DNA of 64,000 bases from Udaeobacter sp025935755 (GTDB lineage Bacteria > Verrucomicrobiota > Verrucomicrobiia > Chthoniobacterales > UBA10450): NCBI GenBank assembly GCA_036278715.1, contig DASUKN010000049.1, forward strand, positions 1 through 64,000. The letters run 5' to 3'. The position numbers and the translations under genes are program-made. Positions within the stretch are counted from its first letter, which is position 1, and every line of letters starts with the position of its first letter. Below, piece by piece: positions 10,555-20,817 of this stretch. Below the pieces are notes generated by a model. The model saw nothing but the letters and a program-made list of their open reading frames with translations. It did no database searches and was not told where the DNA came from.

Positions 10555-12258
10555 ATGCAAACTGATCTCCTCACAACGTCCACAACTACACAGCACGCGA
10601 AGGCTGTTGCGCGTGCGGTTGAACTGCTCAGGAAAGGCGAGGTCGTCGCACTGCCCACCGAAACTGTTTACGGACTCGCTGCATGTGCGCCCAATCCAAT
10701 TGCAGTTGCAAAAATCTTTGAAGCGAAGAACCGACCGCGGTTCGATCCGCTGATTGTGCATCTGCCGAATCGCGGGTGGCTGGAGAGAATTGCGGAGGCG
10801 CCAGCAAGCGAACGGCAACTGATCGGCAAGTTGATCGATACGTTTTGGCCAGGGCCGCTCACATTGGTTCTTTTAAAGCGCGAGATTGTTCCCGACTTGG
10901 TGACAGCAGGATTAGATACTGTAGCGGTGCGATTCAGTGCCCATCCTGTATTCGCGGAAGTGCTAAGCGAATTGGATCAACCGATCGCCGCGCCGAGCGC
11001 CAACCGATTTGGACGCGTCAGTCCGACAACCGCGCAGCACGTGTTGGATGAACTTGATGGGCGGATTCCATTGATCATCGATGCCGGGCCGACAGAACAT
11101 GGTATCGAATCGACCATCGTCGCAGTTCGGCACGGCGGGATTGAGATCTTACGACGCGGTCCGATCACCGAAGACCAACTGCGTGGCCTCGGCTTTCAGC
11201 CGAGTGAGGTGATCGGCAGGGATGCCGATGCCACAAGAGGAGCACGTGAAGTTGGCTTCCAACCAATGGATCCAAACACAGAGGTTCAGATTCGTCGCGG
11301 CACATCCCTGCCGCATTGGACGCAAAAAGATGCAACCTACGCGGTAACTTTTCGACTCGCCGATGCCTTGCCTGCGAAAGTGAGCGCCGATTGGCAGTTC
11401 GAGCGACGGGATACCGCTGAGCGAGCGCGTCGACAAAACCGCGAATTAACCGGTGCCGAACAGCGGCGCCTGGCAGAGCTTTTTTCTGAAAGAGTTGAAA
11501 GTTATCTCGATGCCGGCCACGGCAAATCCTGGCTGCGCGACGAAAGAATCGCGAAAGTCGTTGCCGACGCTCTCTTGCATTTCCATGGTGAACGTTACGA
11601 GCTGTCTGCCTGGTGTGTGATGCCGAATCATGTGCACGTTGTTGTCCGGCCGATGCACGGACACATGCTTTCCGATATTTTGCACACTTGGAAATCGTTT
11701 ACGGCGCAGCAGGCCAACCGATTGTTACATCGGAAGGGAGAGTTCTGGCAGCCCGAATCGTACGACCATTTGATTCGAGACCAACACGATTTTCGGAACC
11801 AAATTCGGTACGTAATTTCAAATCCCGCGAAGGGAGGTCTTCACGCTTGGCCATGGGTGGGAGTCACTCGTGGCCTCGGCTTCCAGCCGAGTGAGGTGAT
11901 CGGCAGGGATGCCGATGCCACGATAATACGCGCGCCGGGACAGTTGCCATCGCATTATGCACCGGCAACTCCGCTGCGTTTGATTGATAGCGCCGAAAAT
12001 TTTGTTCCGCAGAAGGATCAGCGTGTTGGATTACTCGCCTGGAAATCAAGCGGGAACTCGCCAATCACCGGGGAGCGATTCGCGGCTGTTCGTAATCTGA
12101 GCAAACATGCAGACCTGCGCGAAGCCGCGGCCAACCTCTTTCGTTACCTGCGCGAACTCGACGCACTTGGCCTCGATCTGATCGTTGCGGAACGCGTCCC
12201 TACTCAAGGACTCGGTGCGGCGATCATGGACCGGCTTGAACGGGCGTCCCATGGCTGA
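10555..12258 (+). CDS. L-threonylcarbamoyladenylate synthase (Sua5 type) with an in-frame RAYT insertion
   Basis: A single 567-codon frame. Residues 1 to about 208 are a complete YrdC/TsaC domain (KxR-type LPTETVYGL, SANRFGRVSPTTA, IESTIVAV), which makes threonylcarbamoyl-AMP for tRNA t6A. Residues about 457-567 are the Sua5 C-terminal domain, starting with the linker motif RAPGQLPSHYAP. Between them lie about 245 extra residues: a REP-like repeat, a whole Y1-type transposase, and a second REP-like repeat, all without a stop codon. Normal Sua5 proteins are about 320-350 residues. The insertion point is the interdomain linker, so the catalytic domain could still fold. Whether the fusion is made, cleaved or functional is unknown. 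Confidence 0.9.
   Translation: MQTDLLTTSTTTQHAKAVARAVELLRKGEVVALPTETVYGLAACAPNPIAVAKIFEAKNRPRFDPLIVHLPNRGWLERIAEAPASERQLIGKLIDTFWPGPLTLVLLKREIVPDLVTAGLDTVAVRFSAHPVFAEVLSELDQPIAAPSANRFGRVSPTTAQHVLDELDGRIPLIIDAGPTEHGIESTIVAVRHGGIEILRRGPITEDQLRGLGFQPSEVIGRDADATRGAREVGFQPMDPNTEVQIRRGTSLPHWTQKDATYAVTFRLADALPAKVSADWQFERRDTAERARRQNRELTGAEQRRLAELFSERVESYLDAGHGKSWLRDERIAKVVADALLHFHGERYELSAWCVMPNHVHVVVRPMHGHMLSDILHTWKSFTAQQANRLLHRKGEFWQPESYDHLIRDQHDFRNQIRYVISNPAKGGLHAWPWVGVTRGLGFQPSEVIGRDADATIIRAPGQLPSHYAPATPLRLIDSAENFVPQKDQRVGLLAWKSSGNSPITGERFAAVRNLSKHADLREAAANLFRYLRELDALGLDLIVAERVPTQGLGAAIMDRLERASHG
11183..11235 (+). repeat. REP-like direct repeat, left
   Basis: 53 nt beginning CGTGGCCTCGGCTTTCAGCC and ending GATGCCGATGCCAC. 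It holds two potential hairpins (CTCGGCT/AGCCGAG and ATCGGCA/TGCCGAT). It is identical to 11869-11921 except for one base. It is translated in frame as RGLGFQPSEVIGRDADAT. Confidence 0.9.
11266..11868 (+). mobile_element. REP-associated tyrosine transposase (RAYT, Y1_Tnp) nested in the Sua5 frame
   Basis: About 200 residues, opening with the characteristic RRGTSLPHWTQKDATYAVTF region. The HUH motif is HVHVVV (His at Sua5-frame residues 359 and 361), preceded by CVMPN. The candidate catalytic Tyr is in PESYDHLIRD (residue 403), and the C-terminal helix is IRYVISNPAKGGL. These are hallmarks of IS200/IS605-like single-strand transposases associated with REP sequences. It is flanked by 53-nt direct REP-like repeats. 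A possible own start is the ATG at 11266, but no good ribosome site precedes it and there is no own stop: the frame runs on into the Sua5 C-terminal domain. Confidence 0.88.
11869..11921 (+). repeat. REP-like direct repeat, right
   Basis: 53 nt, one mismatch from the left copy (TTC for TTT), in the same orientation and the same reading frame, again encoding GLGFQPSEVIGRDADAT. It lies directly before the conserved Sua5 linker motif. Confidence 0.9.
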
Positions 12259-12287
12259 AAAGCGGCGCAGCAGCGCCGCACTCCAAA
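12258..12287. repeat. family B palindromic repeat
   Basis: AAAGCGGCG, a short loop, then CGCCGCACTCCAAAA. It abuts the stop codon of the Sua5 gene. The same pattern occurs at 53370-53401, and a related hairpin lies inside the pgpH-like gene at 18951-18974. Confidence 0.55.
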
Positions 12288-12389
12288 ACATGCCGGGAAT
12301 CACAACGGGTGAAGACGATTTGTGTTTTGTAGTCCCGCAGTGTTTCGCCATCTTCGCTTATCTCGGCGAAACAAATCCCGTGTTGTGCG

Positions 12390-14059
<1,670 letters not shown>

Positions 14060-14063
<4 letters not shown>

Positions 14064-14806
14064 CGAGAGATTCTCCGCGCTTCGCGAGCAAGCTTTCGCT
14101 CCAGCGTTTTTGCGTCCGCTGGTGTGTCTATGCCGGGAGATCCCGTCGCGGTGATGAGCACATGAACCTTTACACCATTTTCCAATGCGCGCAATTGCTC
14201 GAGCGACTCAGCGCATTCCAGCGGAGTGGGTTTCCATTTCACGAACTGCAGGAGCGCGCTTCGCCGGAAACCGTAAATACCCTGATGACGAAGTGACAGG
14301 GAATGGCCCTTCTCATCGAACGGAATCGGTGCACGCGAGAAATAAAGGGCGTTTCCAGCAAGGTCCACAACCACCTTGACCTGGTGAGGGGATAACGCCT
14401 CTCGCCGATGTTCAAACCGATGGGCAGCAGTGACGATCTGGATCGAATGATCGGTGCGGAATTTTTTTACCATTTTGTCGATGAGCCGCGGCTCAATCAT
14501 GGGTTCGTCCCCCTGAATGTTGATGATGAACCCGAACTCCTTCGTTTTCCGCGCCACTTCGGCTATGCGATCTGTTCCACTTCGGTGACTCGATGAAGTC
14601 AGCGCGACTTCGGCACCCCAATTAAAAGCAGCCTCAGCGATGCGCATATCGTCAGTGGCAACTATTATCGAATCGAGGCTTTTTGCTGTGCTACAGCGTT
14701 CCCACACACGTTGTAAAAGCGGTGTGCCGGCAATTAGATGCAGTGGTTTTCCTGGAAAACGCGTAGAACTCCACCGCGCTGGGATAATACCCACTGCCTT
14801 ATTCAT
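14060..14806 (-). CDS. kdsB: 3-deoxy-manno-octulosonate cytidylyltransferase
   Basis: 248 residues from the ATG at 14806; the frame also allows an ATG three codons earlier, but that lies in an intergenic repeat. It activates KDO as CMP-KDO, consuming CTP, for the LPS inner core. Motifs: IIPARWSSTRFPGKPL at the nucleotide site, VATDDMRIAE, and NIQGDEPMIE. Coupling to pyrG (the CTP supplier) by a 4-bp overlap is a common arrangement. Together with the heptose genes next door it indicates an LPS-bearing outer membrane. Confidence 0.93.
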
Positions 14807-14810
14807 CGCT

Positions 14811-14911
14811 GTCATTCTGAGCGAACCCCACAGATGCGGGAGGAGTCGAAGGATCCCGCGAATTTGATGTGCTGCACCGCCCCCGCCTTACTCGACTTTG
14901 GTCGGAATGAC
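14811..14911. repeat. family A intergenic repeat
   Basis: GTCATTCTGAGCGAACC at one end and GTCGGAATGAC at the other, with GGAGTCGAAGGATCCC in between. It lies between gmhB and kdsB and overlaps the alternative first codons of kdsB. Confidence 0.75.
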
Positions 14912-14917
14912 ACGGGA

Positions 14918-15454
14918 TCATTGCTTTGCGTTCGAGATGATCCGGACCGCTGCGGGCATATCATCGGCCACCCAATCTGCGCTCGTTCCTGTCATGTCGC
15001 GTTGATCCCCGGTGCGCACACGGATCGCACGCAGACCGGCGTTGTGCGCGCATTCGACATCGATCTCCTTGTCGCCAATCAGAAAAGAACGGGAAAGATC
15101 AATCGGATGATCTCGCGCGGCTTGCACGATCATTCCCGGGGCGGGCTTCCGGCAGTTTGAAGGCTGTCCCGGCGCATCTGGACAATGGTAAGTCGCATCA
15201 ATCAGCCCGTCACCGAGCTGCCTTAGCACCTCCGCCTCAACTGCGCGGTATTGATCGAGCGTGAACACTCCTCGTCCGATCCCGCTTTGATTCGTGACGA
15301 TGATTACCTTGAACCCTCGCGATTTTAATTGCCGCAGTGCCTCAAGCACACCTGGAAAAATCCGCACGTCCCCCGGATCTGAACAATAATCGGTATCTTC
15401 CATGATTGTGCCGTCGCGATCTATAAAGAGGGCCGGCGAGAGCGCGTTACTCAT
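14918..15454 (-). CDS. gmhB: D-glycero-beta-D-manno-heptose 1,7-bisphosphate 7-phosphatase
   Basis: 178 residues from the ATG at 15454, which overlaps the stop of the heptose kinase gene by 8 nt (ATGAGTAA). HAD-family phosphatase: DxD nucleophile in FIDRDGTIMED, the VTNQSGIGRG motif II region, a Cys/His zinc-type patch (YHCPDAPGQPSNCRKP), and the acidic motif GDKEIDVE. It removes the 7-phosphate in ADP-heptose synthesis. Its pairing with the heptose kinase is typical. Confidence 0.88.
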   Translation of the reverse strand: MSNALSPALFIDRDGTIMEDTDYCSDPGDVRIFPGVLEALRQLKSRGFKVIIVTNQSGIGRGVFTLDQYRAVEAEVLRQLGDGLIDATYHCPDAPGQPSNCRKPAPGMIVQAARDHPIDLSRSFLIGDKEIDVECAHNAGLRAIRVRTGDQRDMTGTSADWVADDMPAAVRIISNAKQ

Positions 15455-16460
15455 TTCCGATGTCCGCTCGAAAACTGGCGATAAGTTCATCTCGCTTCAC
15501 AGTCGCCGTTCCGAGTTTGCTCACGACAACAGCGCTGGCGTGGTTCGCAATTTCTGCCGCTTCAATGGGCGTCGCGCCACACACGAGTCCGAGCGTGAAG
15601 AGCGCAATGGCAGTGTCGCCCGCGCCGGACACATCGAAAACCTGACGAGCTTTAGTGCGTATATAATGGGGCGCATCTTTCTTTTGAAACAGCATCATGC
15701 CGTGTTCGCCAAGAGTGATCAGCACATATTGCGTTTCCCATTTCTTTAGAAGCGCTTCACCGACCTGTTGAAGATCGGTGTCTTTTTCCGGATCTCCCTC
15801 GGTATCGCGCCAGGGGATCCCCGCTGCAAGAAACGCTTCAGCGCGGTTCGGTTTTATGATGGTAACGCCACGCCAGTCGACGGGGTGTCGCGGATTGGGA
15901 TCGGCCGCTACTATTTTGCCGGCGTTGACTGCTTCGCGGGCAATTTGAGTCACCAGTTCGCTTGTCACGAACCCCTTGCCGTAGTCTTCGAAAATGATCG
16001 CATCGACTTCTTTGATGCTGTCCCGGACCGCTGCGACTGCCTTTGCTATCTGAGCTTTCGATGGGACGGCGATTTTTTCACGATCGACACGGACCACCTG
16101 CTGATGCAGTGCGATGATACGGGTTTTAACGATCGTGCAAAAGCTGTCGTCCTCGATTGCGCTGGAGGTGTCGATCTTTTGCTCCGACAACAGGTTCCGG
16201 AGTTGCCGCCCACTGCGGTCAGTCCCAAGCATGCCGACTACACCCACCTGATCGACAAATTCGCGCAGGTTTCGGGCGACATTGGCCGCACCCCCGGGAT
16301 AGAACGATTCTCCGGTGACTTCTACGACCGGGACCGGCGCCTCGGGTGAGATGCGGCCTACTTTTCCCCAGACAAATTCATCAAGCATCAGATCGCCGAT
16401 AACTGTGATTTTTCTCGAAGCCGCGCGTTCGAGGATGTGTTTGAGGCGGTCCAGGTTCAT
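15447..16460 (-). CDS. hldE: D-glycero-beta-D-manno-heptose-7-phosphate kinase (RfaE domain I only)
   Basis: 337 residues from the ATG at 16460, where homology begins (MNLDRLKHIL). It is a PfkB/ribokinase-type kinase: GDLMLDEFVWGKVGRISPEAPVPV at the front, FYPGGAANVARNL, and the catalytic DVSGAGDTAIAL near the C-terminus. Only the kinase half of E. coli HldE is present; the cytidylyltransferase-like half must be a separate gene elsewhere (rfaE2). It precedes gmhB with an overlap. Confidence 0.88.
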   Translation of the reverse strand: MNLDRLKHILERAASRKITVIGDLMLDEFVWGKVGRISPEAPVPVVEVTGESFYPGGAANVARNLREFVDQVGVVGMLGTDRSGRQLRNLLSEQKIDTSSAIEDDSFCTIVKTRIIALHQQVVRVDREKIAVPSKAQIAKAVAAVRDSIKEVDAIIFEDYGKGFVTSELVTQIAREAVNAGKIVAADPNPRHPVDWRGVTIIKPNRAEAFLAAGIPWRDTEGDPEKDTDLQQVGEALLKKWETQYVLITLGEHGMMLFQKKDAPHYIRTKARQVFDVSGAGDTAIALFTLGLVCGATPIEAAEIANHASAVVVSKLGTATVKRDELIASFRADIGNE

Positions 16461-16627
16461 GGCGATTCGAAACCTGGATGGTGGCAGCCGAAATGGCGTT
16501 TGGATTTGCGACACGCGGGGGCGAATGAGATCGGTGTTGGCATTAGTTGTGTACCGTGAAAGTTCCGGTTAAGATTCGCTCCAATAAATCCTGAATACGA
16601 ACCCGAAATCAACAGTCGAAAGTGCTA

Positions 16628-17425
16628 ATGATGTCGTTTATAAGATATTTTAAGATCGTTGGTCTGCTGTGCAGTTTTGCCCTCTGTGCGAATGCGGCTC
16701 AAGCGCCCCAGCAAATCAACATAAGCCAACTCTCCACAAAAGTGGAAGACGTTGTGGTGCCGCTGCCTAACGAGATTTTCGGTGCGCTGAACAAGCTCGG
16801 CACGGTGAACTGGAGGGCACATGTACGCAGCGACAAAGGACCGAACTTCACGGAACGCCCACGTATTGCCCTTCTGCTGGGAACGGTCATTGCCGATGGT
16901 TTTATCGCCGTCCAGGCAGAAGATGCAGAGACCGTAAAGGATATTGGACAGCGTGTTTTGACGCTGTCGAAAGGTATCGGGGTTGGAACTTCTATCACTC
17001 CGCATGCCAAGGCGATCATTGAGGCCGCAGACAAGCGGAATTGGAGCAATGTGCGCAAAGAGCTGGATCGCACCCAGAACAGCGTGCAACAAGCGATGAA
17101 CGAGGTACACGATGAGAAATTGTCACAGCTCGTTAGCCTCGGCGGCTGGCTGCGGGGGACGGAAGTATTAACATCGGTAGTCAACGAACATTTCTCCTCC
17201 GACGGCGCAGAGCTGCTGCACCAGCCCGATCTGCTCACCTATTTTCAGAAAAGATTGCAAGGAATGCCTGAGTTTGATCTTCCAATTATCCATCAAATTC
17301 AGGATGCTCTGGTCGAGGTGAAACCCTTGATCGATGTCGGTGATCGCCAGATTCCACCTGAGACGGTGAAGAAGGTGAATGAGATCACTACGCGAATCGG
17401 CCAGGGGATCGTCACCAAGCAATAA
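16628..17425 (+). CDS. secreted hypothetical protein
   Basis: 265 residues from the ATG at 16628 (a second ATG follows immediately). A signal peptide is clear: basic start, hydrophobic VGLLCSFALCANA, cleavage near AQA. The mature part is mostly helical, without Cys-rich motifs or repeats that I recognise. It is followed after 7 bp by a second exported protein gene, so the two probably form one unit. Unknown function; the location is likely periplasmic. Confidence 0.75.
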   Translation: MMSFIRYFKIVGLLCSFALCANAAQAPQQINISQLSTKVEDVVVPLPNEIFGALNKLGTVNWRAHVRSDKGPNFTERPRIALLLGTVIADGFIAVQAEDAETVKDIGQRVLTLSKGIGVGTSITPHAKAIIEAADKRNWSNVRKELDRTQNSVQQAMNEVHDEKLSQLVSLGGWLRGTEVLTSVVNEHFSSDGAELLHQPDLLTYFQKRLQGMPEFDLPIIHQIQDALVEVKPLIDVGDRQIPPETVKKVNEITTRIGQGIVTKQ

Positions 17426-17432
17426 ACCTCCA

Positions 17433-17882
17433 ATGAACCGCTTCGTGAAAATTTTCGTCCGGGCAAGCGCTCTGCTGCTGATCCTTAAGGCATTGCAGCC
17501 TGCAATTTTTGCTTCGGTAGATGACGCGCAATCGTTTGCGCTGCAAGCTGCCGAACCGTACGTCAAACAAGGTTTCCAGGTGCGCGAGGATTATTGGGGA
17601 GGGGACCTTGGTTCTGGAGAGAAGAAAGCGGTGCGCCAGCAGTTGTTTAAAGGAAACGAATACTGGTTTTGGCTGGGAACCGAAGTCGACAAGGCCAAGG
17701 TCTCCGTTCACGTGTACGATTCTGACGGCAAGCTCGCGGAACAACCCGATAGTTGGGAGAAGGGTCATTTCGCGGCGGCACACGTGATCCCAAAAGCGAC
17801 TGGCAGTTATTTTATCATTGTAAGCGTGGAACAATCGCCAGACGAGCGGACGCACTGGGCGCTGGTGTATGGTTTCCGCTAG
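17433..17882 (+). CDS. secreted hypothetical protein
   Basis: 149 residues from the ATG at 17433. Signal peptide MNRFVKIFVRASALLLILKA with cleavage near IFA. The mature domain has a YWGGDLGSGEKKAVRQ segment and a beta-rich C-terminus (VSVHVYDSDGKL, GSYFIIVSVEQS) resembling a small beta-sandwich. It is downstream of another exported hypothetical and upstream of phoH. The family is not recognised. Confidence 0.75.
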   Translation: MNRFVKIFVRASALLLILKALQPAIFASVDDAQSFALQAAEPYVKQGFQVREDYWGGDLGSGEKKAVRQQLFKGNEYWFWLGTEVDKAKVSVHVYDSDGKLAEQPDSWEKGHFAAAHVIPKATGSYFIIVSVEQSPDERTHWALVYGFR

Positions 17883-17892
17883 TTATAGAATT

Positions 17893-17912
17893 CGTGGCAA
17901 CAGCATGCCACG
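17893..17912 (+). promoter_or_regulatory. hairpin just upstream of the phoH start
   Basis: A perfect 7-bp stem CGTGGCA/TGCCACG with a 6-nt loop ends three bases before the phoH ATG. It could block the ribosome site or end the upstream transcript; there is no T-tract. Confidence 0.4.
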
Positions 17913-17915
17913 ATT

Positions 17916-18890
17916 ATGACTGAATCGCGGACTTTGCAGTTCGAGAGCCCACGCGCTTTGCAGTCGCTCTATGCGAATGACATCAAGTTGTTAAAGAACC
18001 TCGAAGACTCGTTAGGCGTCAAAGTGACGACTCGCGAAGGCTGGGTGAAACTGGAAGGCGAGCCGGGTCGGGTAGACAAAGCTCAGCAGGTGTTTCAACA
18101 GCTGGAGCAAGCCCGAAAGCAAGGCGTCGATATTCAGAAACACGAGTTCAATTACACACTCAAAGCCGTGTCCGAAGAACGCGAGGAGAGCCTTGGCGAC
18201 ATTGTTTCGACCAAAATCGTAACCTCTTCCCGTAAACCTCCTGTCGTACCGAGGAGCGCCACCCAGCGAGCGTACGTAGAGGCGATCCAGAAACATGATG
18301 TCGTTTTCGGGATTGGACCGGCGGGCACCGGAAAAACTTACCTTGCTGTCGCGATGGCTGTGGCAGCGTTGAAGAAGGAACAAGTGGCTCGTATCATCCT
18401 TACACGGCCTGCGGTCGAAGCGGGGGAAGCACTCGGTTTTCTGCCGGGTGACCTGGAACAAAAGATCCTTCCGTACCTCCGGCCACTGTATGATGCATTA
18501 CGCGAGATGCTTGAGCCCGAAGAGGTGGAGCGGGCTGTCGCGCGGCAGACCATTGAGGTGGCGCCGCTCGCCTACATGCGCGGACGTACTTTGAGTAACG
18601 CTTTCGTGATTCTTGATGAGGCTCAAAACACAACCACTGAGCAAATGTTCATGTTGCTGACACGCATCGGTTTGAATTCAAAATGCGTTGTGACCGGCGA
18701 CGTCACGCAAATTGATTTGCCGCCTAACAAGCGCTCAGGAATGCTTGAGGCCCTCCAGGCCTTGAAGAACGTGCCCGGCATTTCCATGATATACTTCACG
18801 GAGCGCGACGTTGTGCGACATGAACTGGTGCGCGCCATCATCGGCGCGTATCAGACGCATCGCGGGCCCGCCTCAGAATCTCACAACTAA
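17916..18890 (+). CDS. PhoH-like ATPase
   Basis: 324 residues. The N-terminal part (about 30-70) resembles a KH-like nucleic-acid binding region. The P-loop is GPAGTGKT at 134-141, followed by TRPAVEAGEALGFLPGD and the Walker B FVILDEAQN, then GDVTQIDLP. PhoH/YbeZ proteins are ATPases linked to RNA metabolism and ribosome maturation with YbeY. The next gene is a PgpH-like HD membrane protein, as in many bacteria; ybeY is not seen in the window. Confidence 0.9.
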   Translation: MTESRTLQFESPRALQSLYANDIKLLKNLEDSLGVKVTTREGWVKLEGEPGRVDKAQQVFQQLEQARKQGVDIQKHEFNYTLKAVSEEREESLGDIVSTKIVTSSRKPPVVPRSATQRAYVEAIQKHDVVFGIGPAGTGKTYLAVAMAVAALKKEQVARIILTRPAVEAGEALGFLPGDLEQKILPYLRPLYDALREMLEPEEVERAVARQTIEVAPLAYMRGRTLSNAFVILDEAQNTTTEQMFMLLTRIGLNSKCVVTGDVTQIDLPPNKRSGMLEALQALKNVPGISMIYFTERDVVRHELVRAIIGAYQTHRGPASESHN

Positions 18891-18894
18891 AAGT

Positions 18895-20538
18895 ATGATG
18901 TTCGACTTCTTTAAACGCGGTCGTCTCGTGAAACGCGGACTCGCTTCGCGAAAGCGGCGGCGTCGCCGCTCACGAAGTGAACTGACGCGGAACCTGGAGT
19001 GCTCCCCTCACGTGAAGATATTTATTTTTGCTCTCTTCGCTGGAGGCCTGGCGTTCCTTGTCTTTAGCGGCAAGCAAGCCGAGCCGACGAAAAATTACGT
19101 GATCGCCCTTTTGGTTTTGGCTACTGCGATCACACAGCTCTGGATTAACCAGCCAAGAAGCTTCGAGCAAAACTCGCGAATATTCCTCGTCTTCAGCGTT
19201 ATTTTTGTGCAACTGGCGGTTACAAAATTGCTGTTGGTTCTGTGCAACAGCGGGAACTACGGGTTTCTGCGACCAGAGACGGCCGGCTTGATCATGCCGT
19301 ATGCTTTTGCGCCCTTGGTGCTGAGCGTCTTGCTTAACCGGCAGCATGGGCTGTACGCCGCATTTTTCGTGAGTCTGTGGAGCAGCATGTTGTTCGGTCC
19401 GATCGATGCGCCTCTTTTGATCACCAGCTTGATCAGCGGATTTACGGCCGTCTCTCTCACGCTCCAAGTGCGGCGGCGCAGTCGATTGATCCGCGCCGGT
19501 TTCTTTGTCGGGGTCGCCATCTGGTTCTTGTCCCTGACGTTCGGTTTGATCGGACCAATCAACTGGTTTTATCCGACCGCTAACGATTGGGGGATGGTTG
19601 GAGTGCAAAGCGCTCTTGCCGTTGGAAACGGTATTGTGACCGCGATGATCGTGGGCGGCGCGTTGCCGATGCTCGAAAATCTGTTTGGAATCACGACCGA
19701 TATTTCCTGGCTGGAAGCATCAGATCTCAATCACCCGTTGTTGCGACGCATGACAATCGAAGCACCGGGCACATATCACCATAGCCTTGTAGTAGCGAAC
19801 CTCTCCGAAGCCGCGGCGGAAGCCATCGGAGCGAACGCGACCCTGTGCCGCGTCTGCGCTTATTTTCATGATATCGGCAAACTGGTGAAACCGGAGTACT
19901 TCACGGAGAATATGAGCTTCGAGCGAAATCCGCACGACGATCTCGCGCCGACGATGAGTGCATTAATCATCATCGCCCACGTCAAAGAGGGTGTGGACCT
20001 CGCGCTCAAGCACCGGCTGAATCAACGCATTATCGACATCATCCAGGAGCATCATGGCACCTCATTGGTTCGATATTTTTATCAACGCGCACTTCAGCAG
20101 CATGAAGACGCACTGGCGGGCGGTAAGATAATGAGACTGCGAGAAGACGACGTTCCTGAGGTGCACGAAGAAAGTTTTCGTTACAGCGGACCGAAACCGC
20201 AGACGAAGGAAAGCGCGATCGTCAGTCTTGCCGATGCAATCGAAAGCGCTTCGCGCAGTATAGAGAAACCTACGCCGCAAAAAATCGAGACGCTGGTTAC
20301 CGAGATCATCGAGGAACGCATCACCGACCGGCAATTGGACGAATGCGATCTTACCCTTGGCGAGCTGAAAACGATCGCCGACCGATTCCGGTTCACGCTC
20401 ATATCGATGTTACACAGCCGCATCGCGTATCCGAAGTCGGGACAGAAACATGCAACGTCTCGCGATGAAAGTTTGCGTCCGGACGTAATGGTCGCCACAC
20501 GAAAGCCGGAAACAGCTCCGCCAGTCTCGGCGGCATAA
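18895..20538 (+). CDS. 7TM-HD family cyclic-di-AMP phosphodiesterase-like protein (PgpH-like)
   Basis: 547 residues from the ATG at 18895, five bases after phoH. A very basic N-terminus is followed by about seven or eight TM helices (about 40-290) and a cytoplasmic HD domain: GTYHHSLVVANLSEAAAEA, then AYFHDIGKLVKPEYF (the HD pair) and a later IIQEHHGTSLVRYFYQR. Compared with Listeria PgpH it lacks the large extracellular 7TMR-HDED domain. PgpH hydrolyses c-di-AMP; this activity is inferred by family. The Arg-rich stretch RKRRRRRSRSE near residue 20 is encoded by a palindrome that looks like a family B repeat. Confidence 0.85.
   Translation: MMFDFFKRGRLVKRGLASRKRRRRRSRSELTRNLECSPHVKIFIFALFAGGLAFLVFSGKQAEPTKNYVIALLVLATAITQLWINQPRSFEQNSRIFLVFSVIFVQLAVTKLLLVLCNSGNYGFLRPETAGLIMPYAFAPLVLSVLLNRQHGLYAAFFVSLWSSMLFGPIDAPLLITSLISGFTAVSLTLQVRRRSRLIRAGFFVGVAIWFLSLTFGLIGPINWFYPTANDWGMVGVQSALAVGNGIVTAMIVGGALPMLENLFGITTDISWLEASDLNHPLLRRMTIEAPGTYHHSLVVANLSEAAAEAIGANATLCRVCAYFHDIGKLVKPEYFTENMSFERNPHDDLAPTMSALIIIAHVKEGVDLALKHRLNQRIIDIIQEHHGTSLVRYFYQRALQQHEDALAGGKIMRLREDDVPEVHEESFRYSGPKPQTKESAIVSLADAIESASRSIEKPTPQKIETLVTEIIEERITDRQLDECDLTLGELKTIADRFRFTLISMLHSRIAYPKSGQKHATSRDESLRPDVMVATRKPETAPPVSAA
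18951..18974. repeat. family B-like palindrome within the pgpH-like gene
   Basis: AAAGCGGCG then GCGT then CGCCGCTCAC, with outer CTTCG/CGAAG arms. It resembles the intergenic family B elements at 12258 and 53370, and encodes an Arg-rich run. Confidence 0.4.
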
Positions 20539-20817
20539 GCCATAGCAGAAAGCTCCCGAGCACGGGCTGGCCTAACGACAAAGAACCGGTTCCACCGCTG
20601 CCGACAGCCAGCGTGGCGAACTTTCAAATATGGGTCAGCGCCGCCGGCAGACGTTGGCTCGGGCGCATACTGTTTTACGGCCTAACGGCACAAGGTGAGC
20701 TGCTGCCACCGAGAGCGTCGGTCGGGGGCAGGTGAGAGCGTGAGCTCGATCACATGGTTAGGGCTTGCGCGCGACCGACAGGGATGCGTGTCTTACAAGG
20801 CGGAAACCTCTTGATAA
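20539..20817. other. intergenic region with no recognised gene
   Basis: 279 bp between the convergent pgpH-like and nuoC genes. It contains two copies of GGCCTAACG (20569 and about 20690) and several G-rich stretches. I looked for SRP, RNase P, tmRNA and tRNA signatures and found none. Confidence 0.4.

Noticed and set aside
10152..10818. Minus-strand open frames across purE and the start of the Sua5 gene
   Set aside because: They overlap two clearly conserved genes and an intergenic repeat and show no recognisable domain.
11239..11268. Independent start for the RAYT with its own ribosome site
   Set aside because: The purine-rich AGAGGAG lies about 24 bases before the ATG, too far for a normal site, so independent translation is not supported by the sequence alone.
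18970..19608. Long open frame on the minus strand inside the pgpH-like gene
   Set aside because: It mirrors the plus-strand gene, has biased low-complexity composition and no family features; it is an antisense shadow.
20539..20817. Possible structured RNA gene in the pgpH-nuoC gap
   Set aside because: I checked by eye for SRP, RNase P, tmRNA and tRNA signature strings and found none; G-rich composition alone is not evidence.
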